Assembly: GCF_029852145.1 (NCBI RefSeq)
Contig: NC_079969.1
Span: 6,386,001-6,450,000 of the forward strand
Origin: Microplitis mediator
Taxonomy: Eukaryota > Arthropoda > Insecta > Hymenoptera > Braconidae
Length of the DNA: 64,000 nucleotides
Reading direction: 5' to 3'
A program made the translations under genes and the position numbers. The stretch's first letter is position 1; every line of letters begins with the position of its first letter. The notes under the pieces were generated by a model. The model worked only from the letters and a program-made list of their open reading frames with translations, searched no databases and was not told where the DNA came from. Shown here piece by piece: positions 15,001 to 26,671 of the stretch.

Positions 15001-18000
15001 CTTTTGAAATAATGTTCGATTTAACGTCTCTAGAGTTATCGACGCGTATAGGGCCGTTTCGACTGTCCCACGGACCAAAACATCCAAGAATACGAAAATA
15101 ATATGGGTTTTTGGGTTCTCAAAAGTTATAAATTAATTTCTATTGTTAAGTGACGATGTTAAGGTGGTTGATCTTTTGAATCAGGGTCCGATTCATCGTC
15201 TCTAGAGTTATCGACGCGTATAGGGCCGTCTCGACTGTTCCACGGACCCAAACATCCAAAAATACGAAAATAACTTGGATTTTTGGGTTCTCAAAAGTTA
15301 TAAATTAATTTCTATTGTTAAGTGACGATGTTAAGGTGGTCGATCTTTCGAATTAGGGTCCGATTCAACCTCTCTAGAGTTATCGACGCGTATAGGGCCG
15401 TCTCGACTGTTCCACGGACCCAAACATCCAAGAAAACGAAAATAATATGGGATTTTGGGTTCTCAAAAGTCATAAATAAATTTCTATCGTTAAGTGACGA
15501 TGTTGAGGTGGTCGATCTGTTAATTCAGGGTCAGATTTAACGTCTCTAGAGTTATCGTTGCGTATAGGGCCGTCTCGACTGTTCCACGGACCTAAACATC
15601 AAAAAATACGGGTATAACGTGGATTTTTGGGTTCTCAAAAGTTATAAATTAATTTCTATCGTTAAGTGACGATGTTAAGGCTGTCGATCTTTCAATTTAG
15701 GGTCCGATTAAACGTCTCTAGAGTTATCGACGCGTATAGGGCCGTCTCGACTGTTCCACGGACCAAAACATCCAAGAATACGAAAATAATATGGGATTTT
15801 GGGTTCTCAAAAGTCATAAATAAATTTCTATCGTTAAGTGACGATGTTGAGGTGGTCGATCTGTTAATTCAGGGTCAGATTTAACGTCTCTAGAGTTATC
15901 GTTGCGTATAGGGCCGTCTCGACTGTTCCACGGACCCAAACAGCCAAAAATACTGAAATAACTTGGGTTTTTGGGTTCTCAAAAGTTATAAATTAATTTC
16001 TATTGTTAAGTGACGATGTTAAGGTGGTCGATCTTTTGAAATAATGTTCGATTTAACGTCTCTAGAGTTATCGACGCGTATAGGGCCGTTTCGACTGTCC
16101 CACGGACCAAAACATCCAAGAATACGAAAATAATATGGGTTTTTGGGTTCTCAAAAGTTATAAATTAATTTCTATTGTTAAGTGACGATGTTAAGGTGGT
16201 TGATCTTTTGAATCAGGGTCCGATTCATCGTCTCTAGAGTTATCGACGCGTATAGGGCCGTCTCGACTGTTCCACGGACCCAAACATCCAAAAATACGAA
16301 AATAACTTGGATTTTTGGGTTCTCAAAAGTTATAAATTAATTTCTATTGTTAAGTGACGATGTTAAGGTGGTCGATCTTTCGAATTAGGGTCCGATTCAA
16401 CCTCTCTAGAGTTATCGACGCGTATAGGGCCGTCTCGACTGTTCCACGGACCCAAACATCCAAGAAAACGAAAATAATATGGGTTTTTGGGTTTTTAAAA
16501 GTCATGAATGAATTTCTACTGTTAAGTGACGATGTTAAGGTGGTCGATCTTCCGAATTAGGGTTCGATTCAACGTCTCTAGAGTTATCGACGCGTATAGG
16601 GCCGTCTCGACTGTTCCACGGACCAAAACATCCAAGAATACGAAAATAATATGGGATTTTGGGTTCTCAAAAGTCATAAATAAATTTCTATCGTTAAGTG
16701 ACGATGTTGAGGTGGTCGATCTGTTAATTCAGGGTCAGATTTAACGTCTCTAGAGTTATCGTTGCGTATAGGGCCGTCTCGACTGTTCCACGGACCTAAA
16801 CATCAAAAAATACGGGTATAACGTGGATTTTTGGGTTCTCAAAAGTTATAAATTAATTTCTATCGTTAAGTGACGATGTTAAGGCTGTCGATCTTTCAAT
16901 TTAGGGTCCGATTAAACGTCTCTAGAGTTATCGACGCGTATAGGGCCGTCTCGACTGTTCCACGGACCCAAACAGCCAAAAATACTGAAATAACTTGGGT
17001 TTTTGGGTTCTCAAAAGTTATAAATTAATTTCTATTGTTAAGTGACGATGTTAAGGTGGTCGATCTTATGAATTAGGGTCCGATTCATCGTCTCTAGAGT
17101 TATCGACGCGTATAGGGCCGTCTCGACTGTCTCACGGACCAAAACATCCAAGAATACGAAAATAATATGGGATTTTGGGTTCTCAAAAATCATAAATAAA
17201 TTTTTATCGTTAAGTGACGATGTTAAGGCTGTCGATCTTTCAATTTAGGGTCCGATTAAACGTCTCTAGAGTTATCGACGCGTATAGGGCCGTCTCGACT
17301 GTTCCACGGACCCAAACAGCCAAAAATACTGAAATAACTTGGGTTTTTGGGTTCTCAAAAGTTATAAATTAATTTCTATTGTTAAGTGACGATGTTAAGG
17401 TGGTCGATCTTATGAATTAGGGTCCGATTCATCGTCTCTAGAGTTATCGACGCGTATAGGGCCGTCTCGACTGTTCCACGGACCCAAACAGCCAAAAATA
17501 CTGAAATAACTTGGGTTTTTGGGTTCTCAAAAGTTATAAATTAATTTCTATTGTTAAGTGACGATGTTAAGGTGGTCGATCTTATGAATTAGGGTCCGAT
17601 TCATCGTCTCTAGAGTTATCGACGCGTATAGGGCCGTCTCGACTGTTCCACGCATTCAAACATCCAAAAATGCGAAAATAACTTGGATTTTTGGGTTCTC
17701 CAAAGTTATAAATAAATTTCGATTGTTAAGTGACGATGTTAAGGTTGTCGATCTTCTAATTTACGGTCGGATTCAACGTCTCTAGAGTTATCGACGCGTA
17801 TAGGGCCGTCGCGACTGTCTCACGGACCAAAACATCCAAGAATACGAAAATAATATGGGATTTTGGGTTCTCAAAAATCATAAATAAATTTCTATTGTTA
17901 AGTGACGATGTTGAGGAGGTCGATCTGTTAATTTAGGGTCCGATATAACGTCTCTAGAGTTATCGACGCGTCTAGGGCCGTCTCGACTGTCCCACGGACC

Positions 18001-18776
18001 AAAACATCCAAGAATACTGAAATAATATGGGATTTTGGGTTCTCAAAAGTCATAAATAAATTTCTATCGTTAAGTGACGATGTTAAGGTGGTCGATCTTT
18101 TAATTTAGGGTCCGATTTAACGTCTGTAGAGTTATCGACGCGTATAGGGCCGTCTCGACTGTCCCACGGTCCCAAACATCCAAGAATACGAATTCAATAT
18201 GGGTTTTTGGGTTCTCAAAAATCATAAATAAATTTCGATTGTTAAGTGACGATGTTAAGGTGGTCGATCTTCTAATTTAAGGTCGGATTTAACGTCTCTA
18301 GAGTTATCGACGCGTATAGGGCCGTCGCGACTGTCCCACGGACCCAAACATTCAAGAATACGAACATAATATGGGATTTTGGGTTCTCAAAAATCATAAA
18401 TAAATTTCTATTGTTAAGTGACGATGTTGAGGTGGTCGATCTATTAATTCAGGGTCAGATTTAACGTCTCTAGAGTTATCGACGCGTATAAGCCCGTCTC
18501 GACTGTCCCACGGACCCAAACATTCAAGAATACGGAAATAATATGGGTTTTTGGGTTCTCAAAAGTCATAAATGAATTTCTATTGTTAAGTGACGATGTT
18601 AAGGTGGTCGATCTTTCGAATTAGGGTCCGATTTAACGTCTCTAGAGTTATCGACGCGTATAGGGCCGTCTCGACTGTCCCACGGACCCAAACATTCAAG
18701 AATACGAACATAATATGGGTTTTTGGGTTTTTGAAAGTCATGAATAAATTTCTATTGTTAAGTGACGATGTTGAGG
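1..18776. repeat. 172-bp satellite DNA array with higher-order repeats
   Basis: About 109 head-to-tail copies of a 172-bp monomer fill this stretch without interruption; the landmark TATCGACGCGTATAGGGCC recurs every 172 bases. The monomer joins a CpG-bearing half (around the landmark) to an AT-rich half containing GTTAAGTGACGATGTTAAGG. Two main variants alternate: one with AAATACGAAAATAACTTGG followed by GGAGGATATT, the other with AAGAATAAGTAAATAATATGG. Blocks recur with offsets of 19, 11, 7, 6 and 4 monomers, which shows higher-order structure. The left 8 kb is more homogeneous than the right 8 kb next to the gene array. One monomer is 171 bp (5333-5503) and one is cut down to 73 bp near 11291-11363. 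The length is close to one nucleosome repeat, so a centromeric or pericentromeric role is possible but not shown. Short reading frames of 60-72 codons here are by-products of the repeat. Confidence 0.97.
11291..11363. repeat. Truncated satellite monomer (73 bp)
   Basis: The spacing between two successive AAGTGACGATG landmarks falls from 172 to 73 bases, so 99 bp are missing. The junction lies in GGTCGATAATTTGAATTTTT at about 11310-11325, where the end-of-monomer motif runs straight into the middle of the next monomer. This is the only large phase break in the array. Confidence 0.9.
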
Positions 18777-18975
18777 TTTATGTTTACAATTAAATGTAAA
18801 CATTAAACATCGCAACGTCGCATCTCAGGCTACTCTGGTGAACACCATAGAGGCCTGAGTCTTCTATATCGTCATGAATTTTGCCTTCGGACCGCAATGT
18901 AGTTCGCGGAATTGGCTTACATGCTTCAATTACTCCGTTGGATAAAAATTTTTCCAACGGAATCACCGAAGACTT

Positions 18976-19046
18976 TTTTTTTTTTTCTCTTGCTGGGTTG
19001 TTTGCCTAGCTGGCCTCTGGGTTATCCCGTACAGCCAATGTTTGTT
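18976..19046 (-). mobile_element. Short retroposed RNA copy with poly(A) tail
   Basis: A 71-bp insert begins with an uninterrupted run of T (a poly(A) tail on the minus strand). It is flanked by the perfect 11-bp direct repeat ACCGAAGACTT at 18965-18975 and 19047-19057. The paralogous site near 30730 has one copy of this sequence and no insert. On the minus strand the body runs from AACAAACATTGGCTGTACGG to CCCAGCAAGAG before the tail. Poly(A) plus a long target duplication is the signature of LINE-driven retroposition. The source RNA (SINE, LINE 3' end or small RNA) is not recognised. Confidence 0.85.
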
Positions 19047-19684
19047 ACCGAAGACTTAATTGCAATAATATAAAATCGACGGGAACGTTACAATGTTTTA
19101 AAAAAATTATTTTTTGACAAAAATTCGCTTATACAAAATACGACAAAATTTTTGTTTTTTTGCTATAAAAATTTCAAAAGTTCAGAGAAAGTTATACTTG
19201 AAGTTCTAATCTGTCTCAAGTTTAAGAGTTCCACATGTCGAACTTTTTTCGAGTCTTCTTGAAACGAATTTTTTTATGATCCTGAAGTTAGTAGACAATT
19301 AACTATTTTCGAATTTTCTTTTCAACAGTTTAATTTAAAAAATAAATAAAAATAAAAGTATGCACATGTAGAAAATTAAAAAGACTATAGGTGCAGTTTT
19401 TTCAAATGTTTTTTTTTTCTAAATTTATCATTTTTAAAAAAATTCAAAAATTATTAGACGTCGGCTACCTTCAGTATCATATTTGTTTTTACTCGGAAGG
19501 TTACTAGTGTATTTGTAAGCAGATTATTTCTATTATTGTTTTTAACTTACTGTAGATCCTCCGTAATAATATAAATTAAAACAAAAAAAATTTAATCAAT
19601 TTACAAAATTTATGTAAAATAATTAAAACGATAATTACAAAACACTCATACATATAATAAATCCTTAGCGTAGATAAAAATACT

Positions 19685-19815
19685 TTTTAATTGGTGGTGG
19701 AACACTGATAGTGGTGCATCCTTATTCGCTGCGAATGGATTAGATGCTATTTTACCAGCCTTGAATGCTGCAGACGTTGCGTCAATTAAAAGCTGCGCTC
19801 GTTCTTCCATCCATC
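19685..19815 (-). pseudogene. Coding-like gene fragment (unknown host gene)
   Basis: Read on the minus strand, this stretch encodes a protein-like sequence with WMEERAQLLIDATSAAFKAG followed by KIASNPFAANKDAPLS. The same open stretch is kept in the duplicate at 32610-32740 with a few amino-acid changes. It has no start codon context or partner exon that I can join with confidence. It is probably an exon of a host gene caught in the segmental duplication. The family is not recognised. Confidence 0.35.
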
Positions 19816-19953
19816 TTTAATAAAAATATTTAACGTTATCCTTATGCTTACGTCCTCGACAATGAATTTTACGAACATTTGGTGAGTCATGGGTTAAATA
19901 TGTGTCGAGTCGCAATAATACTTGGGCATTTTTTCTATTAAAATAAAAAAAAA

Positions 19954-20574
19954 TCTGTCTATCGGTTGACCCTGCGGGCCAGCCCCAAAACTTCATGCTG
20001 TTTTCGAGCTCCTCGAGCTCGAAAACATTGTTGTGGATACATTGTTGAGCTCTTCGAGCTCGAAAATACTTTAGTGTGCCATTGTTTAAAAAAAAAAACG
20101 ATTTTAGCATTTCTTTCTCCCACGATATCTCAGGAATAAATTGACCGATTTTGATGGTTGCGGCGGCAATCGGCGTATTTTATTGAGTTCTAGAGCTGAT
20201 AAAATTTCGAATTATTTTGGTTCAGTTGTTTTGAAGATATTCGCAAAAAACTGTTTTTTACCATTTCTTTCTCCCGCGATAACTCTCGAACGAATTATCT
20301 GATTTTGATGATTGAGGCGGCAATCGACGTGTTTTATTGAGTTCTAGAGCTGATTAGATTTTGAAGTTGATCGTATAAGTCGTTTCTGAGAAATCAATAA
20401 AAAACTAAAATAAAAAAAAATTTTTAATTCTTATTCTTTGTATAACTTGTAAACTACATGACCGATTTACCCCAAAATCTAATCAAGACTAAGTTTTGGT
20501 GAGCTCTTTCGATCGCCACCAAGTACGTTCAAATCGGTTCATCCGTTCCAAAGATATCGTCGGACAAAAAAAAG

Positions 20575-20618
<44 letters not shown>

Positions 20619-20756
20619 CGTCCACCCGGGAATAGTCAGAATAGTTTCCTAGGACCTCAAAACGTCGACATCTGATGAAAACTCGATTTTCGAAAATCGG
20701 ACCAAAACCAATAACTTCCCTTTTTTGAAAATTTGCAATTTTCTTAGCGGGAAGTT
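19954..20756 (+). mobile_element. Interspersed repeat, AACTTCCCGC family, copy 1
   Basis: About 800 bp inserted into an A-run. The paralogous sequence at 32850-32880 is the empty site. The left end carries GTTGACCCTGCGGGCCAGCC and then CGAGCTC palindromes; the right end is TTCTTAGCGGGAAGTT followed by A's. Internally it has phrases such as AAATCGGTTCATCCGTTCC and an (AC)n run. Two further copies sit at 31961-32593 and, inverted, at 36542-37342, also in A/T runs, so it has moved independently. The right terminus (AGCGGGAAGTT) also occurs inverted near the left end. No coding capacity; class unassigned. Confidence 0.8.
20577..20615. repeat. (AC)n microsatellite
   Basis: About 39 bases of uninterrupted CA dinucleotides inside the interspersed repeat. 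The other copies of that repeat carry (ACAT/ACGT)n or (GTAC)n at the same place. Confidence 0.95.
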
Positions 20757-21765
20757 AAAAAATTATTGTAAAATTTAAAATAGAAGATGAGTGTAAATGT
20801 AGCGGACATCTGACGAATTTTAAATTATAAATAAATAGAGTGAACAATTTCAAAATTAATATTTATAAAAAATGCACTTATTAACTTCGAAATTTTTAAA
20901 AATGCGCATTTTTTTTTTAAATTTAATTTTATTAATTACTTACTCTATTTATTAATAATTTTGAATTGATTATTTCTGTAGAAAATAGTGACGAGTGTAT
21001 TTTATTTTATTCTTAAATATTTTTGTTGTTAATAAAAATAATTATATATTATTTATTTGTTTTATTTTTTCAGTAGATTTTACATTTCTCTTACAATAAT
21101 TAAAAAAAAAAATTTATTTTATAGTCACCGTAATATGTGTATAATTAAATATATTAATATGATTATTATGAAAATCACACGACAATGAAAAGTTTTCATA
21201 AAAATTACATTTTATTTATTCCATCAAAAACATTAAAATTTTTTGATTTTGTGCCAACAAGAGATTAATAATTTTCGAATTTTTTATACCTCATTAAAAA
21301 GCCAATCATTTTAACAACACACAATATCAGTCAATAGATACATAAGTCAAACAACACAACACGCAATATTTAATTACTCAGTTGAAGGACAGCAAGGGCA
21401 TAAATGCAACATATTACTTCATAAATTCGTAAAATAAAATCTAAAGATTATTTGTTATTTAATTTCATGATCAAAAACTAAATAATTTTGTATGAAAGCA
21501 AATTTTTACGGATTGTAATTTGGTAATATCGGACGTTCTGCAAATCGAATCCTTAGAAAATCGATTCACCAATTCTTTATAAAACTTTGATTCAAAATGT
21601 CAGATTAAAACTCAAAACTTTGACTCATTTATGCGAAGAACCTCGTCCTTTATAACGCGTCTTTGATAAGTATTTTAAATATCCGTCGGTTACTTAAATG
21701 ACACTGAGTAAAATCAATGAATGAACAGTCATTAAAGTCACGCAATATTACAACAATACGAATAA
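20757..21765. repeat. A-type 3' flank (unit I)
   Basis: AT-rich DNA downstream of IR1. It aligns along its length with 32870-33875 (downstream of IR3) and 45925-46773 (downstream of IR5), for example in ACGACAATGAAAAGTTTTC and TCAGTTGAAGGACAGCAAGG. No open reading frame or recognisable RNA gene is seen. Confidence 0.75.
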
Positions 21766-24667
21766 TTAAACCCGCGTTTCAGCAAAAACAGTTTGTTTAT
21801 TGATAAATCCTAATTTTCGCCGTACTTTCATTCGTTTCATTTCTAATTTTTGTAAACGTTTGTCATATGATTTCGTCATTTTTTTGAACAATATTTCAAA
21901 AATAAAAACAGTGACTGTCCACATTAAGCTCAATGTACCGAAAAGATAAACCATTCGGAAATCTTCAAACTCTAATTGATCGAATCCACTTTTATATGAT
22001 TCAAGTCTAGCAGCTAATTTTTTTTTTCTTTTTAATTCTTTATACCGTTCGAATCGTTCGGCGTAATGAATGTGGCCGGTTTCAAAAAGATTCATTGCTG
22101 CTTTATCAATTTTGTTTTTTAAACTCCAACGTTTACGACTCATAAACGCGTTGTACGACTTGAATAATAAGTCTTTAGATATGTATAGATTGTCGCCTAA
22201 TGCAATCTCACGATACTCAGAAGCAAATATACAAGCGGCTAAAGAATCTTTCGAAACTGAGTGAAATTCCGCAGATCCAACTTTTAACGGACTTGACATA
22301 TTTATCGTACGAAAATCATTGATCGGATAAGACATATTTACTGAAAGTGAGTCATTTATCGGAACTGGATCCGCGAACGAGACTGAATCAAATATAAAAT
22401 TAAAGGTTTGTTCCGAACCTGCATAATCTCTCGTAATGTAATGATAGCATTGAACATAATCATGTATATATTGTTCATTCAAGTATTCCTTATCAAAAAC
22501 ACTAGACCATATTCGTGTGTCAGCTATATAATCGCGGATACTTTGGTCGAAGAAGACTTTATATTCATTTGAATGTAAATCATCCAAATTTTCAACCCTA
22601 CGGTAACTTGGCTTTGCCAGCATTGCCATAAGTTGACCCTCTAATGCCGGATTAAACATCAAAATAAATAAAGATGTGGCTAGAAAAGTAATACGCATGA
22701 ATAAACGTTCTATGGGTGTCGTCATCCCCATATTCAATACCAACAACAAGATATCAAAAAAAGTTGCAACAAAATTGAACTTATTATTGACTAAAATAAG
22801 TATAAAAATACTACTTAGAATAATAATCGAGAGTATCAGAGTTTGATAACCGAACATGCTGTCGACAATTTGGTCAAGGATTGGAATTGAACGCGAGTTT
22901 GTTACGATCGTATAGCCTTTTTCTGAGTATAGCGGAATAATATCGAGATACTCGTAAGAAAGTAGATCGAGTGATTGTAATTTCAACCATACATCGTACT
23001 TATCATTATTAAATAATTTCTTGGTTCTCTCAGAATGACGAAGAATATCATCGACTATATAATAGTGCATCACTGGTGTGACATTCACCATTGAAAATAT
23101 GTTTTTAAAAACGAAATACGGGTTTCCGATTTGCAGATTCAGTGGTACAGGTCTTAATTTATGTGATGAATCATCGCCTAATGCATCAAGTGCATAACCT
23201 TTTACTGGATAACCGTCCAGATTTTTGGTTTTGTCAAAATGATAACTTTGACACGATTCCGAATCTGTAACAAAAATTTAACATTTAAGAAAAAAATAAT
23301 CACAAATTAAATGCAGTACCCTACCGTTTTTAAATGTCTGCTTATACAATGTCCATCGATTATCACTCATTTTCTTTTTAACTCTACTCCAGGGTTTCGG
23401 TGCTCTATCAGTGTAGGGGTTAAATGTATACACCAGCGTACTTTTGTTGACTTGATCTCGACAAACGTAAAATGATCCAAGGGCTTCAATATCCCACACC
23501 ATTCTCAGTACTTTCATTGCCTTTCCACAGTTTTCTCCAACAACGAAAACCATTGACTCGACGTTCCAAATAATCGACGATTTTATTTCGTAAAGAAGAG
23601 CTTTTAGTTTTTTATCAGACTCTGCTGATATAATGTACGAGGGATGATTTGGATAGTGCCATTTCATCACAGTTGACTCGAAATCATTATCGATCGTTAC
23701 AATGGACGCGTTGACCACTTCATTTATTGAAATTTCGAACATGATGTCAATCAAGTCAACAGTTATAACCGCAGGGTTTAATTTATCAGGAAAGCACAGC
23801 TCAAGTAGTTGTTTCTGTTTAAAAATGTAATAATCAATTATGCAACATATTCGTTAACAATCACGTAACTAGTAAATCTATATAGTTAGACTACTGAGAG
23901 CTTGCTGTTTATGTTAACTAAAGGAAACGCTCTCATTACTTTTAGTATAGGTACCAAACGAGCAATTAACACCTTACATGAAAATTTTTTTTGCTATCAA
24001 ACGTTTTAAATATTCAAAAATGTTAATAATTATATATAAAATATTTGATTTTTTAATTGACAATCGAAATCTCATTTATTATTGTTGCCGATTAAAATCA
24101 TTGTTAATCTACTAAAAAATCCATAAGCAATTTATTATCCGCAATAATAAATAATTAATTACTATAATTAAAAAAATATTTAACGATCAATTATTCTTAT
24201 AATTTTAATTCAAATATGTATGTATCTTTTTTTTATCGAAGAGCTATTTTTTTTTTGTTATCAAGTATTACATTCAATTTGAAAAACATTTTTTTTTCTT
24301 ACAATCGAGTTTATTTCACTTCAGTCAACTTTTTCGAATTCTCTAGTGAAACAAACACTTGAAAAAAAATTTTATTGTTACTGAAAATTTTAAATTGCAA
24401 GCATCGATTGGATTGATCAACTTGTCCGACCCTTTCCGACCAACTGTAACTAACCATTTAGGAAAGCAAAATTTTGTTTTTCATAAAAATGATGTTTCAC
24501 TCAACCCAACCTTCTCCTACTTAAATTATAATTAACAATAAATTAATTACCGTATCATTGTGAAAATCTGACAAATTCGTTGATTCTGGAGACTCCTCGT
24601 TGTCATCGCAGTCAACGGAATTCACAAATAGTAAACATAAAAAAATAAACTTTAAGAACATCATCAT
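21766..24667 (-). CDS. Divergent ionotropic receptor IR1 (A-type), 701 aa
   Basis: Predicted ligand-gated cation channel of the insect ionotropic-receptor family, probably a chemosensory neuron receptor. Three exons: 24667-24551 (39 aa), 23814-23325, and 23264-21766 to a TAA stop. Introns of 736 and 60 nt have GT-AG ends in the same positions as all paralogues. Residues 1-20 form a signal peptide (MMMFLKFIFLCLLF...). The extracellular lobe follows, then TM1 at about 344-361 (TLILSIIILSSIFILIL), a pore/TM2 block with RLFMRITFLATSLFILMFNP, the S2 lobe starting PSYRRVENLDDLHS, and TM3 near 638-660 (GTLSLMWTVTVFIFEILF). A short basic tail ends ETRV. There is no amino-terminal domain of the iGluR kind, as expected for divergent IRs. 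Three ATGs lie in a row; the first is taken. It is head-to-head with IR2. IR identity rests on layout and motifs, not on a database search. Confidence 0.85.
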
Positions 24668-24826
24668 TATTAAAATATTTTTATAATAAAGTTAAATATT
24701 TAATCGCGAAATGATCTGCGGAATACACGCGTCTATTCTCTTCGAATTTTTAGCTGTAACTAACGACAGAATAAATAAATAAACAAATGAAAATATATTA
24801 AATATTGAAATATAGTGGGAATGGAA

Positions 24827-24840
24827 AAGGATACGTGTCC
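24827..24840 (-). promoter_or_regulatory. Conserved near-palindrome GGACACGTATCCTT (IR1)
   Basis: Located 160 bp upstream of the IR1 start codon. The 14-mer is identical at all six IR promoters although the surrounding A-type and B-type sequences are not otherwise alike. Its core reads GGAyACGTrTCC on both strands, as expected for a site bound by a dimer. The bound factor is unknown. Confidence 0.6.
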
Positions 24841-26384
24841 TTTTGTCAATCGATGCGTTACATGTTTCAGCTTTTATTTCAAACTATTTATGCGATTTCG
24901 CGTTCATGGTCTCACTCTTTCTAAAAACTGCGCATTATGTTGCTATTGGAGCCAATTGATTTTCAGAAAAAAAATTATATGTTGAGCTACATATTGCCCA
25001 TGTTAAATTGATGCTTAAAATAAACATTAAAATTTTTGGTACTTTTCATTAATCTTGAAAATTCAACTATTAAGGTCAATAAAAATTAAGCAACTAGATC
25101 TTGAAATATTTATGAAACATTTTGATATTTGGATGAACTTATGAAAAATTATTTTTTTCTCTCTAATATTTCAATGTAAGTGTAGATTTTATGTTTAATC
25201 GATTCCGCTTCGATCCGAAATTTTATTGTTGAAATAAATTTATATAGTAAAAACGTGTTTTTATTTATTTAAAATCACCAAAAGAAATTTTTTTTAAATT
25301 TATAATCCATTACACGATATTTAAGTTATTTAATTCACAAATTGTTATACTTTTTATTTTACCTCGCGAAGTATTTTCATGAATAATATCAATACTTCCG
25401 CCCCTTCCCTTAACGACGGAGTACATTTTACTCCGAAGGGATAAAATGGAAAATAATCTGCTCTGCATTCACCTCGTATACATATCGATCAGACAAATAA
25501 TAAATACACCGTAAAAAATTTGTGGTGTAAAAATGGTCCCCGAGGACATTACACGGTTTATTTGGTGTGAATTGACGGCGTGAAGTATCAATCGGTGTAC
25601 TTAAATCAGGGTATGAGTATTTTCTTTCACACCGTTCGGTGTTATTACCTTAAATACTGTCCGATAATATGATCTCTATATCATTATTATTTTTGATGTA
25701 GATTATTTGAAAATAAAAATCAAATACCTGATGTTGATTTTTCTACTCTCGGTCCATCGTATATGCCATCGTATTCAACGTAAAATCCAATCAGCCAATT
25801 AACACAATCGGATTCTATCGAAAATCACCCAATTCAAGTGTGGCCGTGTTCAAATTTCACTCTGAAGTTGACATTGGGGTCTATTGGACCCCAAATAAGT
25901 GATGAGAGTTTAAATTTATTCAATTAAATATATTGTAAAATGATGATAAATTTTTGTAATAACAAAAAAATTTGAAACCGGTATTAAAAAACCACAACAA
26001 GTAATTACTTGCATGGTTAATTGGTGCCGTCATGCCGCAGTCTCTATATTTCTGTAAATCAATAGTTTACTAATAAATGAAAGTGGTTTTCAGTAACAAT
26101 CAACTTGAAACGTTGCAAAAAAATATATACTTCTATTCGAAAGAAAAATATGTAATGACTAGTGGACTAGTGTTAAATATTTTTGAATTCTGTGGCGCCC
26201 TGATTTGGGCAAATATCATTTTAAGATCATTTTTATGATTACTGATACAGGAAAAAATGAATCTTTAAATTATTTATCTGTAAATTTAATACTATGTAAT
26301 ATACATACATTTTTTTTGCTATAATAAGTATATGAATATGATGCTAATACATTATACTTTTAATAACATGCGTCATATACTTCG

Positions 26385-26515
26385 CGAGGACTCATTGGCG
26401 CGCTCAAAAAATCGAAGAGATCCTCATGTATGGACACGTATCCTTAACAACTAATGAAGTGGATATTCCAGCAAATGATATTATTGAGTTGTCAGTTATG
26501 AGCAATAAGTTGAAG
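26385..26515 (+). other. Conserved open stretch upstream of B-type genes
   Basis: In-frame and uninterrupted in three copies (here, 39412-39595 and about 59930-60110), giving a protein-like IEEILMYGHVSLTTNEVDIP followed by ANDxIELSVMSNKLK. This copy hits a TAA after NKLK; the other two read on. It covers the conserved 14-bp promoter motif, so the conservation may come from regulation rather than coding. It could be a fossil exon or a small upstream reading frame. Confidence 0.3.
26432..26445 (+). promoter_or_regulatory. Conserved near-palindrome GGACACGTATCCTT (IR2)
   Basis: Located 226 bp upstream of the IR2 start codon, a spacing kept within 3 bp at IR4 and IR7. Confidence 0.6.
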
Positions 26516-26671
26516 TAAATATACATGAATGCTATTCGAGCATTCAGCGATTCAATTCGTTCTATAATTTACTTGAAATTGAAACAATAACTTAAAAAGA
26601 AGTTAAGATTATTTGAGGAGTTTCGAACTTCGATAATTTAAAATTTTAATTTCATTAAAATCAGTATAAAA

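Larger units (their letters stand above)
18777..19953. repeat. Left flank of duplication unit I
   Basis: The satellite stops at about 18776 and unique-looking sequence starts. From 18785 it matches 30590-31270 and 44985-45480. It holds AT-rich non-coding DNA, a 71-bp retroposed insert (18976-19046) and two coding-like minus-strand stretches (about 18890-18965 and 19690-19815). No intact gene is visible. Confidence 0.8.
24668..26671. promoter_or_regulatory. Bidirectional promoter region IR1/IR2
   Basis: About 2.0 kb between the divergent start codons. It is shared as a whole with 37806-39705 and, apart from a large insertion, with 53489-60211. Each side has one copy of GGACACGTATCCTT pointing towards its own gene. 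A middle segment (25505-25650) contains repeated GGTGT/ACACCG motifs that look like an old small inverted-repeat element. No intact gene is seen; the open stretch at about 26385-26515 is reported separately. Confidence 0.65.

Noticed and set aside
1..18776. TTAGGG words in the satellite as telomere repeats
   Set aside because: They occur once per 172-bp monomer inside a longer unit and never in tandem, so they are not telomeric arrays.
1318..18793. Repeated 60-72-codon reading frames in the satellite (MTMLRWSIF... type)
   Set aside because: They recur at multiples of 172 bases, which is not divisible by three, and appear only where a variant monomer lacks a stop. There is no promoter, conservation or domain. 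They are by-products of the repeat.
20665..20712. Second hammerhead-like motif (CTGATGA followed by a hairpin)
   Set aside because: There is a core-like CTGATGA and a following CGATTTTCGAAAATCG hairpin, but no GAA after stem II and no paired stem I or III. It is not a ribozyme.
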